From assembly GCA_013397865.1 (NCBI GenBank), contig VZTI01002583.1:149512-213511 (forward strand): a DNA stretch of 64,000 nt. The letters run 5' to 3'. A program made the translations under genes and the position numbers. The DNA is from Struthidea cinerea. Lineage: Eukaryota > Chordata > Aves > Passeriformes > Corcoracidae. Shown here one piece after another: positions 12,001-24,000 of this stretch; position 1 is the first letter of the stretch, and each line of letters starts with the position of its first letter. The notes under the pieces were generated by a model that saw nothing but the letters and a program-made list of their open reading frames with translations, did no database searches and was not told the origin of the DNA.

Positions 12001-15000
12001 GGCTCTGCCCTGTCACCCTCACACCTCCTGACAGGACCAAACAGGGCCAGTGCTGTCGCAGGCCACTGGTGGAATCCTGGTGCTCCCAGAACCTGCAAGC
12101 TGCAGGAACCAGCCCAGCACTGCTGCAATGCATCAGGAGCTACGAGCACAATTTTCCCCATAGGAATATTATCTTCTTAGATAATGAGCAACAAATCTTC
12201 CACAGCTCAGGGAAAGGAATTTTTAAACGTCTGTGGTAGAGGTGGTGCTGTTTTTTGGTTTGGGGTTTTTTGTTTGTTTTTGAGTCTTTTAAAGCCAGCA
12301 CTGGCAGTTGTGTATGGCTGAGTTTACACACACCAGCAGCTGCTCCTGAAGGTGGAACTTCCCATGGCTGCTCCCTCAGGGCTGCCCTGGAGCCAGAGGT
12401 ATTTGCCTGGATGGGACAGTTCCATGGATAAATTCCAGTACTAACGTGGGGAAAGCAGCTGCATTCCCAACTGCGCTCCCCTGCAACGCCACGGGAACGT
12501 GGCCAGTCTGTCCTTGGCATCTCAGTGGAATCAGGAATACCTACATGGAACACGGTATAAAAGCATCCTGGGTTCTGACTGATCATTTTTCAATCAGGGG
12601 CCCTCCTGGTTGAGCAGTGAAGCACATCCCTGCTTTAATTTCCAGCAAGCAGTGGGAGGGTTGGATGACCTCACTCCTCATTAATTTCTACAACATCCTC
12701 TCAAAAAGTGTCACCCTCCTCCTGCCAAGGACTCCGCAGCGAGGGACAGCAGGAGCTGGGATGCTGGGAATTCAATTAAAAGAACACAAACCCCTGGAGC
12801 TGTGATTTCTCCGACGATTTTATTGCCATAAAATAATCTGACCAGAACTGCGTGGCTCCCCCCGAAGTCCTCACTCCTGAAAGGCACGATGTGGGCTCCT
12901 GGCAGATGTGGGAAGCCTCCCTGCCGCTCCCTCTGCCCCTTGGTCTCCAGGACGAGCCTGAGGCTGATCCCTTGACCAGCCCCTGGCGCAGGCTGGAGCT
13001 GCCCCCCTGCTCCAGGCCCCATCCAACCTGGCCTGGGACACTTCCAGGGCCAGGGCAATACCTAAGCATTGCTGAGGTACTTTGCTGTCAGGAGAGCGCT
13101 AATTCCATACGTTTTTACAGTTCTGCAGAGGGAAGGGGTAATGCTTGTGCTGCCTGCGTCACCAGAAGCAGTTGGAGAAGGTTTTCATCGACCTGCCCTG
13201 CCCGTGAGCTGGGGCTGCCATGGCCTGGCAGCAGCGGCATCGATCCGGCTCTGGAATTCCCTCACGCTGCTCCGTGCCCGGCTCACGGAGCGGGGGAGTC
13301 CCTGCAGCCAAGTCCTGCTAATTTTAGCCTTTGCCGGGGGATTTCGGAGCCAGCCACACATCAGCTCTGCTCAGCCCTGCCCCAGCTCCCACAGCTGCAG
13401 AGATTTGCTAAACTCCACTAACGAGCTCTGAATCAGCCCCCGCCAAGAGCTGGGGTGATTAATCAATGCAGACACAGCCAGCTCCGATCAGTCAGCAAAT
13501 ATCAATAATTGATGAACATCCTGAGGCAGCGACAACCCCAGGAGCAGCCCCGGATGGAGCCCCGGGATGCCCTGACACATGAACCACCCGCTCCCTTCTG
13601 GGAAAGGGGGTCAGGATCCAGAGCCACACCGACCCTGCACAGCCTCTCTGGGTGAAGGCTGGGGACTTCCTTCACCTTCCCTCCACGTGACAGAGTGCAA
13701 TTTGTGACATTTGTTAGGGCCCCAGAATCCCAGAGGGGTTGGGCTGGGCACAGCCCATCCCATTCCACCCCTGCCATGGCAGGGACACCTTCCACTGTCC
13801 CAGGCTGCTCCAAGCCCCGTCCAGCCCGGCCTTGGGCACTGCCAGGGATGCAGGGGCAGCCACAGCTGCTCTGGGCACCCTGTGCCAGGGCCTCCTCACC
13901 CTCACAGGGAAGAATTACTCCCATAGATCCAACCTGAATTCCCCCTCTTCCCCTTTTGGCTGATCTCTGCCAAGGGTCCACAGTTCTGAGGCGCCTGGGA
14001 AAGACGCCCCAGCGTCTCCTTTCCACGGGATCCTTACAGCCCTGGTGTGTTCCAAATAAACCCCAGCCAAACCCACAGCAACTCTGTGGTGGCTCCCATC
14101 TGCAACCTGCAACTCAGACACTTCTGCCCAGGGATGCTTTGAAATCTCCACAGAACAGAGAGATTCCCAAATCCCCCCACACCTCCTGCGGCTGAGGGAG
14201 CTCAGAGAGGCTCACACGAAGATTCCCTTACCCCAGCAGGGTCTGTGGAGCTGCCCAGGGAGCACAGATCCCTCCCTGCCTCCCTGGGGGCTGTCCCGGA
14301 CACAGACACAAGGCAGGGCACGGCGGAGGTGGAAGCGAAGCTTCCCGGGAAGCACAGGCACCCAGCACTCACCCAGCCAGGCCAAAACCCCAACCAAGCC
14401 CCCGAGGAGCTCCTGCCCACCCCCCCGAGCAGGGAACAGGAACAGCACTCACCTCCCTGCTTGCTTCTGTCCAGATAGATGGACACCCTTCGGGCCAGAC
14501 CTGTGAGGAGACAGGGAGCAGGGGTTGGTGCTCGGGGCGAGTGGCCAGAGCAAAAACCGGCTTAAAACAAGGACTAGAAACAGCAACTCAGATGGAAGAC
14601 GGAAGAGAAGCAGCAGCACCCAGAGCAGCACGGGCCTCCCTCACTCCCTCCGGCACAGCATCCCGGGAAGCCAGCAGCCTGTGCGTGGAGCCCGGCTCTG
14701 GCTGGCTGACAGCAGCACAGGGCCGAGAGCTCGGCAGCAACAGGGAGCCATCCTCTGCCTCAGCTGGGCCCCGCTCTCCAGCACGTCGAGGAGAGACAGA
14801 CGGAAATCCAAGCAGCTCCTGGGACCTGCACAAATCCCTGGGAGCATGGGGCTCCTGCCGTGGGAGGCCAGGGTTTCTGGGAGGGCAGACAGGGAGCCAG
14901 CACCCCCAGAGTGCAGACAGCTCTTGGGGGCTCCCTTTGCAGAGCTCCTGAACGGGGAGCTCCCCTCAGACACGGACTGGCTTTGCCACGAAACCCCCAG

Positions 15001-18000
15001 ACAACAGGAGCAGAGCAGCAAAGGGGTGAGAGGCACCACAGGCCACTCTGGAGAATCACACAGTCATGAAATGGAATCCCAGAGAGATTTGGGTTGGAAG
15101 GGACCCTAAAGCCCATCCATTCCCACTCCCTGCCATGGCAGGGACACCCTCCACTGTCCCAGGCTGCTCCAAGCCCCATCCAACCTGGCCTTGGACACTT
15201 CCAGGGATCCAGGAGCAGCCACAGCTGCTCTGGGCACCCTGTGCCAGGGCCTCCCCACCCTCTCCTGCACAGGAGCTCCAGGTGCTCAAGAAGGGACCCA
15301 GCCAAGCCCTTCAGAAATGATCTCCTGGGTCCCTTCGCTGGGCTGGAGAAGGAAAACCCCGCAGGAATCTGCTGGGAGCACTCCAGGAGCTGGGGGGGAA
15401 CAGCTGGGCAGTTGGTCATCCTGAGCCAGCCGAGCACACTTGGGCATCTTCCCAAATTCCAGAACCGTGCTGCTTTCAAGGACAAAGCCACTCTGCCCGT
15501 GGAGCTGTGGCTGTTCCCCTGTCACAGAGACACCACACCACTGTGGCACATCTGCTCGCGCTGCTGTGCGAGGGCTGGCACCAGGCCACGGTCCCCGTGC
15601 TGCTCCACAGCCTGCAAACACCCTTTCCGATGGAAATTGCCTGAGCTCCCAACGTCTCCTGCTGTGAAAGCACAGCTCCAGAGCACATCAGGACAGTGTT
15701 CTTCCTACGCTGCTCAAGAGGAAAGGCTGCTTTTCCCCCTCGCAGAAACCCCGGGAGGCTGAGGAGTTGTGCCCTTCCCTCAGCTCCCTCCACCTCTCAC
15801 GCCGGCGGTTCCCAGCCCTGCCTCACACAGGCACCGATCCTGCTTTCAGCACCCCGATTTTCACTGCAAGGGAATTTTTTCTTGGTGCACCAGTTCTTAG
15901 TAAGACCAGAAGCAAAACACCTCACACAGAACAGAGAGGGGGCCCAGTGCTGAAATCCAGACCCACCTACCCCGAGTCAGCTCCTCAGAGCTGGGGCCAA
16001 GTTTAACCCCAACCCCGCTGTGCCAGCCCAGCTCTGACCTCCCAGCGGAAAAGTGTAAAAGTTCTGTGCCTGCCCTGGGCTGCTCCCCCTCGCAGGCAGC
16101 CCCTGGGTGTGTGTCACTGTCCAGCTCCCATCGCTCGGACAACCCAGGGGTGCTTTTCAAGCCTCCAAAGGATGTACTCAGGTATTACATATTCCCCTCC
16201 CCTTTTCCAAGTGGGAAAATGGCCCAGGAAAGTCACGTTCTGGTCATGTTCTGGCTGCTCTCAAGAGCAATTCAGAGGTGAGTGTGACATCGTGACACAG
16301 GAGAAAAGCTGGGAGAGGAGGGAAGGAACTCAATAGTGGCAGCAAACAAACTCCAGTAAAACTCCTGAGCTCTGCAGCTTCAAAGATGCATCCTCAGTTT
16401 CTTGAGCCAGTGCTGGACCACAGCTGTGGTCTTGGCAGCAGATGATTCTGAAGGCTCTCATCTCCACGGGGACTTGCTCCACTTAGCTCTTTTGAAGTGG
16501 CTACATTTATTTCTCTCTCCACAAACAGATCTGTCCTTCTCTTCTGCCCAATCTGCTGGGAAGGTGGACGGCAAAGAAAATGGGCCCCAGACTGCTTCAG
16601 TCCATAAGGGAAAGAAAAAGCCAAGGAAAAAAACCCCAATCCTAAAGAGAACAGATTTAACAGTTTCCCCAGTCCTGTTTTGGCAGGTGCCACCACCCAG
16701 CTCTCAGAGCTCTCTCAGCTGAGCCTGTTGTGCAGTGTCAGACACTGACAATCCTTTCTGGGTGTTAAATCCTGTCCAGAGTGAGGCACAACCAGCACAG
16801 GCTCTGCCCTGGCACAGTGCACGTGGAAGGGAAGGCAGGACAATGGGACTGGGCTGAGGGAGCTCCAGGGTCAGCATCCTCCCTGCCCAGGATCAGAGGC
16901 ATGGCCAGGGCAGCCCGGGGGCATTCCCAGCACCACAAAACAAGATCCTGAATCCAGGGATGGGAAACATCAGCCAGCAGCCAGGAAAGCTGGGGTTTGT
17001 CAGCACAGAGCTACAGAGTGACACCACAAAGGACAGCTTGTCACGACTCCTGGGCACGCCGTGCCCGAGCAGAGCCAGGCCCTGCCTGCTCACAGCAGCC
17101 CCTCCTGCCCCTGCTGCCACCGTGGAAAGGGCAGGTTCTGCCATTTGCACAGCAGGCTCTGAACTTGCAGCAGCTCCTCATCAGTTCTGGGCACTGCCCT
17201 CAGCGAGGCAGAGCCTCGAGTGCCTCAAACACAGCTCCTCTTCCCTGAGAGAATCCGGGAGGTGTTAAGGGAAAAACAACACGCACGGCAGCCCCAGGAA
17301 AATCCAATGAATAGCTGAAAGAGCTGTGTCAGGCTCCTGGGATGAACCACATCAGCTCAGAAATGAGAACTGTCAGCTTTTAAGGTCAGGATGAATGATG
17401 ATGGTCATCTCGTCTGACCTCCTGCACAGCACTGGCCGGGCAGCCTCATCCACAGCACTTCCTCCATCAATCCCACAAAGTGCTGATTGAACCACAGCAC
17501 ACACAGAAAAACCTGGAGCCTTGATTAAAAATATTCAAGTGACAGAGAACTGCCATTAGAGCATTAGTACCTGATGGGGTCTCGGAAGGACGGAGCATCC
17601 ACCTCCTGGAATGTTATAAAACCTCCTCTAATATCCTGAAACTTCCTGTAAGGTCCTAAAACCTCCCGTAATGTCCTAAAACAGATTTCAGGGTTACACA
17701 AACTGGTTTCCTGGCTTCATCCCATGTGTGGCTGGATGCCAAGGCTCCTTTTTACACCTTTTCTGCCCAGCCTTCCTAACGCTCCAAGCAGGCCAATGTC
17801 TCACCGTGCCGTCCTTCTGCATGCGCCAGATTTAGACCACACGTTCCTTTGCCACCTCCTGACCCACAACAAACAGGGCAGAAAAGTGCCAAAATTGGAG
17901 CTGGGGCTAAAGGAGGTCACGGGAGCCACATGCAAAGCTGCACAAAGGCTGATTTTCACCTTCCCCCCGCCCAGAAACCTCAGTGGGACCCACCTCGTGT

Positions 18001-21000
18001 GGTTGGCAGCATGTCTGACAGCCCCTGCCAGGCTGTCACCATCTCTGGGTTCTTCTCCAGGTCTGCAAAGTTCTTCCACACTCTGATGGCACCATCGTCT
18101 TGGGGAGCAGAGAGAAAGAGCACAAAGCAAAGTCACTGCTGGTGCCGCTCCCGCAGTTCCTTGTGCACAAGGAACAAGAGGAGGAGCAGAACTGAAGTCA
18201 CACAGACCCCGAAACTCAGGGTATCACTTTGAACGCTTTTTGCTGGGAGTTGTTTTTCCTCTCTAATTTACATCCAGGAAACCTAAAGCTTTGTTCTACT
18301 GGAGCTGTTCTGGAAGAGCTTTTCTCCTCCCTTGAATAACACCTGACATTCCATGGCTCTCCGTTTCCCTGACATTCATTTTCTCCAGGATTCATCTCTG
18401 TCCTCCTCACGACTGGTGCCCAGAGCCACACAAGTACCCAGTCAACACGAAACAGCCCCACAGAAGCAGCAGCAGCAAAGCCCAGCCCATCGGCAGCAAA
18501 TCTTTCAAGAACATTGTGTATTTTTTTTCAATTTGCTCCCCATCTGTGAAACTTCTGTGCTAAGAATCAATAAATTGAAAGAAATATGTCCTAAAGGCCC
18601 TCTCAGCTCCCCTTCCCCCTCCCTTAATTACACCCAACCTGTACAGTTGAGCAGGAAGTTGGAGAAGCTGTTGAAAACACTCTGAGTGCCAGGTTTGGAA
18701 TGGTTCCTTGGGAGAGCAGCAGATCTGACTCACAGCTTTACAGACCAAAGACTGGGCAAGATCTCCTCATGCAACCCCCTCGATGCAGCTGGAGAGCTGC
18801 TCAGGTGAAACACGGGCTAGAGAGAAAGCCAGAACCACCTGAGAAGTTCGGTGCTGAAGCTGAGCCCTGCCTGCTCTACGTGGACACAGCACAAGGAACA
18901 GAACTGGAGTTGTTGTGTTTTGGTTGCTGCATGATTTCAGCTCTGGCCAGCAGCTTGAACCAACCAAAATCACCTTTCCCCAGGTGTGCCACAGGAGGAG
19001 GTGACCATGACCTCGCAATGACAAGCAAAGACTCAGCTGGGAATGGCTTCAGCAGGAGTTGGACTGGTCAGCCCTCGGAAAGTCTTTGCAGCACCTACTT
19101 GAGAGATTTCAGCACTGCCAGGAAAAACTTGCAAATCTGATCCTGGAAATGGCTTCCTGAGCTGAGAGCAGGCAGGGAGGGGCAGGGAGGGAAGAGTCAG
19201 GCTGGGACCAATCCATGGAGGGGAGAGAACGAGGTCCAGAACGCTCACCTGGACTGGAACTCTGCCAAGGCCCCCCTGTCCTGGCCCCACTGGTGGGACA
19301 ACGTGTCCTTTACCTGTGGCAGTGAGCAGCAGGGAGCAGTCCTGGCCGTTCAGGTACTCCATGGCCGTGATCCGGGTGTACCGAGGGTTCCCGTTGTGGA
19401 AATAGTCCAGCTTTTCCCCTTTCTCCCAGTCCCAAAAACTGTGGGAGGAAGAAACAGCAAGTGAGTTTTCAGTTCTCTGTGCAAGCTGCGAAGAGAGGCA
19501 CTCGCTACCCCACTGTATCCCATGGATATCGGCTCCGTCTGGATTTCTCCTTTGGAGCTGGGCATCATTTGATTTATGACATCTCAGGGAATCGTGGAAT
19601 GGTTTGGATTGGAAGGACCTTAAAGCCCATCCAGGGCCACCCCTATCATGGGCAGGGACACCTCCCACTGTCCCAGGCTGCTCCAAGCCCCATCCAGCCT
19701 GGCCTGGGACACTGCCAGGGATCCAGGGGCAGCCACAGCTGCTCTGGGCACCCTCCCAGGGAAGGATTTCAACACCTCCACCTTCTGAGAGAGAACCGGG
19801 ACAAAGGCCCAGCTGTCCCTGCCGCGACCCCGGGCCCCCAGCCCTCACCAGATGCTGTCCTTGTCGGCCACGGCGATGCAGGGGGTGAAGGGGTGGAACT
19901 TCACCACGGAGGGCACGCCCGGGTTCCTGTTGAGGAAGATCTGATCGTCCAGCCGGGAAATGCCTGCGGGACAGGGGGGAGCTCAGCTCACAGCTGGGAC
20001 GTCCCCCAGGGACGGGGCTTGGGCAGCCCCAGCTTCCCAGTGCCACGAGTCACCTCCTGCTCACCCTGCCCCAGCTCTCACCAGGACACCCCCAGCACTT
20101 CTCTCCTTCCAGGAGCTTCTCAAGCCCCCCCGGCCGCCTCAGGTCTTGAGGTACAAACCAGGAACTGTGGTGGCAAATCCTTGACCCTTCACAATGGCCA
20201 CCACAGACAACAAGCACAGCCCAACCCAGGGAAATGCCAGTTTGCGCTGAGGGAAAAACCGACACTATTTCTTCAAAATATAAAACATGAAAATGCCTTT
20301 TTTTTTTTTCCCAATTTAAAATCCAGCATTTCACTGTAGCTTGTGGATTATTTATTTAACCTTCCATTTCAGTTCCCTTAAATTTTGCGAATGAAAAATG
20401 TATTTTCCACTGAGACCTTAAAACGATGGGTAAAGACTTTTCCCATCTTGTGTTCAGAGCAGTTTGCTATTCACAAACAGTGTTGGGACCCCTGACACTG
20501 CTGCGTTTTGGCAATTCTCTGAATTCATCACACAAACCCCTAAACCCAGGAGACATCCATTCAGCTCGAGTTTGTTTTAGAATGCATCCATTGAATCTAA
20601 TTTTCATTAAAAGCTTGTAAGTCTATTTTAATTCTTTTTAATATTTCACATTTTCATTATTTTTTTAATGAATAGTGGCATTTTAGTGGCTCAGGTCAAG
20701 CAACCAAATATGAACACTGTATAGAAAGAGATTTAACTTCTCCAGGCAAGCATGAAAAATCCCCTTCTTTGTATTCCAACAGATCTCCCAGGCCATCTCC
20801 TGGGCTCCAGGATCATTTCTCTGTTTCTCTGGTTGATGATATTCCGCAGTTTGCCGGCATGAAGCTCCACACTGCACTCCCAGGAGCAGCCTCCCAACCG
20901 CAGGGCTGAGCCCTGGGCACTTCTCCCTCAGCACACGGGGATTTCCAGCTCTGTGTGCCTCGAAAAGCATCCCCGGGGAGGGGCAGCCCCCGTCCCCAGA

Positions 21001-24000
21001 CCTGCTCCCGGGAATGCCGCCAGGAGCTCCTGCAGCTGTGGCTCCCCAGCCTCTGCTGCTCAGGGCACACAGGCAGGGATAACTGAGGAATGCAAATTCC
21101 TTAGGAAGCTTCATTAGGTTCCACTTTATTCGAATAAATTCCTGTGCTGAGAGAATTCCAGCCCCAAGCTGCCTCAGAGAGCCCTGAAAAGATGCAATCC
21201 CAGGTTCCTGGGGAGCTCCCACTGACGCAGCACGGACCTGAGGCACGCTGGGAGCAGCACACACACACAAACATTCCAAATAAATGGGATATAGGGAGTG
21301 AACAATCATTTACAGAGCTCGGCAGAGCAGGGAACGTGAGAGACATCCCTGAGGTGTCTCCTGAGCTGGGGGGACAGGTCCAGCAGCTCCAGGGCTGGTC
21401 TGCCACGACCATGTCTGTCCCACATCAAACCCTGAGCCTGCAGCTCTGGACTGCATCCTGCAGCATTCCCCCTTCCATCCCTTTGGAAACAGAACCTGAG
21501 CTGGTGACCAGGCCCAGCAGCTGAGAACAGAAAGGTGGGGGAGCACCAGTGGCACACCTGCAGCACCGGGAGGGAACAGGCACCAGTGGGAGGGGCTGCA
21601 CGGGGTCATCACTAATCGGGATCATCACTAACTGGGGTTTCACAGTTCAGTGTCCCGAAAAGGGAACCACTCACCCTTCTGGATGATCTTCTGGGCCTGT
21701 TTCCTGACACGGGCGTTGCGCAGGAAGCGCCACTCGCGCTCCTTGCGGATCTGGCTCTCCAGGTCGTGCTCCTCGGGGATCTGCCAGGACAGGAACCCAC
21801 ACAAACAGAACCAGTGACCACCAGAACCCCAGGAATTAGCTGGGAGATGCCACAGTGTCCGTGGCTCCTGTCCCCTCTGAACGGCGCAGGTCTGATCTCG
21901 GTACAACGCAGATTCCTCTCCTAACTCTGCTCAGCAGAGAAGCATCACGTAGCAACCCCGAGATCAAAGCGGGAGCACAGCCCTGGTACAGCCAGCTCAG
22001 AACACACTGAAATCTTTCTTTCCCTGCTAATCAAGGGCTGCTGGCCGAGCAGGGCACAGCTACATTCCCAAATCCCTGGGATGTGCAGGTTCCCACCACC
22101 ATTTACCAGGAACAGCCCCTGTTTTGGTTCCCTGTTCTGGAAAACGATGCCCCTGTGTCACCCGGCTTTGATTATACACAAAAGCCCCCGAAACTGGAGC
22201 GTGGCCCTGCAGTCACAGCCACTCTGAGCCGTTTGATGATATTTATCCACACCCCACAGCTCCAGGTTTCAGCACTCCATGGATTCCCTACAAAAGCTGT
22301 GCTCCAGGCACGAGGCCAGGTCGGGACTCGGCAGCTCCAGCCCGGGATGGAGCAGCCCCAGTGCTGCTCCCACTATTCCCACCCTTGGTCACAGCCCAGG
22401 ATCGAAAGGAACAAACTCCTAAGATCTCACCCCAAACCATGGCAGGAGCCACATATGAGGTATTTCTAACACTTAAAAAATTATCCAAGACTCCCCTGCT
22501 ACAGAACCATCCTTGGATCAGTTAAGGAGCTGAGCTACAGAATTCTGATCCAGCTCCCTTTGGTGCCGGGTGTTCCAAAGGAGAAACTCTTGGAGAAGGA
22601 AGACAAATGCCCCACAAACAAACCCTATTTTCCCTGAATAAGAAAGTCCTTAAATCATCTGTCACTATTACAAACACTGCCTTCAAACCATGCTATCCTT
22701 TGGAAAACAGCTGTCACTGAGCTGGACTTCTGCTTCTTTAAAATAAATAAAAAATAAGAAGCCCACCCTCCACCTCTCCTCCTGGCAAAAAAAAAAAAGC
22801 ACTTTATTTCAGCACAACACCTATTAGAAAGGCAATGACAAACGACCCCTAATGAAAAGCAATAAACAAACCTGAGCTGAAATACATCAAAGGAGTTTGA
22901 GAGGGGAGAGATGACACCTACACCTTAATGAAAATCCAGCTTCTCTGGGAATAAATTAAAGCAAGCCCAGGGAAGAGCCCTTGGAGCACCAGTGCAGAGT
23001 CAGAGCACGCAGGTAAAGGCTGTCCTGGCCCCCTCACCCACCCCTGTGGGGCTCTGCGGATCATCCTGCCAGGAGGGTCAATGAAAACTGAAGCCCAGCT
23101 CTGCTCCCTGCCCTGGACACGCTCCAGCTGCGGGATGGGGACCGTGACAGGCCAGCGCTTCCCAGGGCTCCAGCCCTGGACAGGAGCCAGTGAGCACCCG
23201 AGCCCTCCCAGCAAAGCTTTCCTTCTCTGCCCTGTGCTTCTCCCTCTCCCCGAGGCAGTGGGTGCCAGGAGGGGAGCAGGGAGGACTTGGCACTTGGCTC
23301 CAGAGGGAAATCCAGTTTTCCCTGGTTACCATTCCTGCAGCAGTTGCAGGATCCCACTCCTCTCCCAGGACTTCGACCAAGCACAGCGCAGCAGCTCCAG
23401 CAGGGATTTATCAGGAAGCTCCTTATGTAATTCTCACCTTCCAGGATCCTTCCCAGCTCCTGCCTGCATGTTCTGCCAGCCCTGGCAGTAACAGATGCTG
23501 GCTCCCGCTCTCCTTGACTCAGGACTTCCTGACAGCTGGCACCGAGGCTTTCCTGCGCCCCGTGGCTCCCAGAACAGCCCCGTGCCACGAGGGACTGCAG
23601 GAAGAGGAAAAGCTTTTGCAGAGATCAGAGCCGGGGTAGGGACCTGCTTTTCCTGGCACATGGAGAATTTAGCATGCAGCGTGTCCTTTCTCTGTTTATT
23701 TGATTAGATAATCGATAAATCAAACCTGGAATGATGGCTTGAAACGGAGCCCCTGATTTACACTGGAAATTAATCCCTCAGTCTTTCCAGTGAAAGCATT
23801 CTCAGGGCAAGGTCCATGAAGCAAAACTAAATTCATAAATTAAATATGACTAAAATGCACTCACAGTCATTTTATGTTTATTCATTACAGGAACAGTTGT
23901 CTTGTCTTTCCCTGTTTATGAAGGCAGGCAGCAGCTCCGAAAGAACGGCTGGAATTAAGCATCAATGTCATCTTTTTCCATCAGTACTTGGTACACTTCA

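Larger units (their letters stand above)
9288..17993 (-). other. RPTOR: RPTOR intron 28 (8706 bp)
   Basis: The largest complete intron in the window. It holds CR1 copies at 11202, 12994, 13721, 15053 and the older relic at 17385, plus two short tandem repeats. AT-rich motif clusters lie around 10725-10795 and 13440-13515. No cryptic gene is supported; the open frames have no recognisable family. Confidence 0.9.

Noticed and set aside
19033..20046. 337-codon minus-strand frame
   Set aside because: A mixture of RPTOR exon 27 read in frame with flanking intron and CR1 sequence; the true coding part is only exon 27, and exon 26 in another frame.
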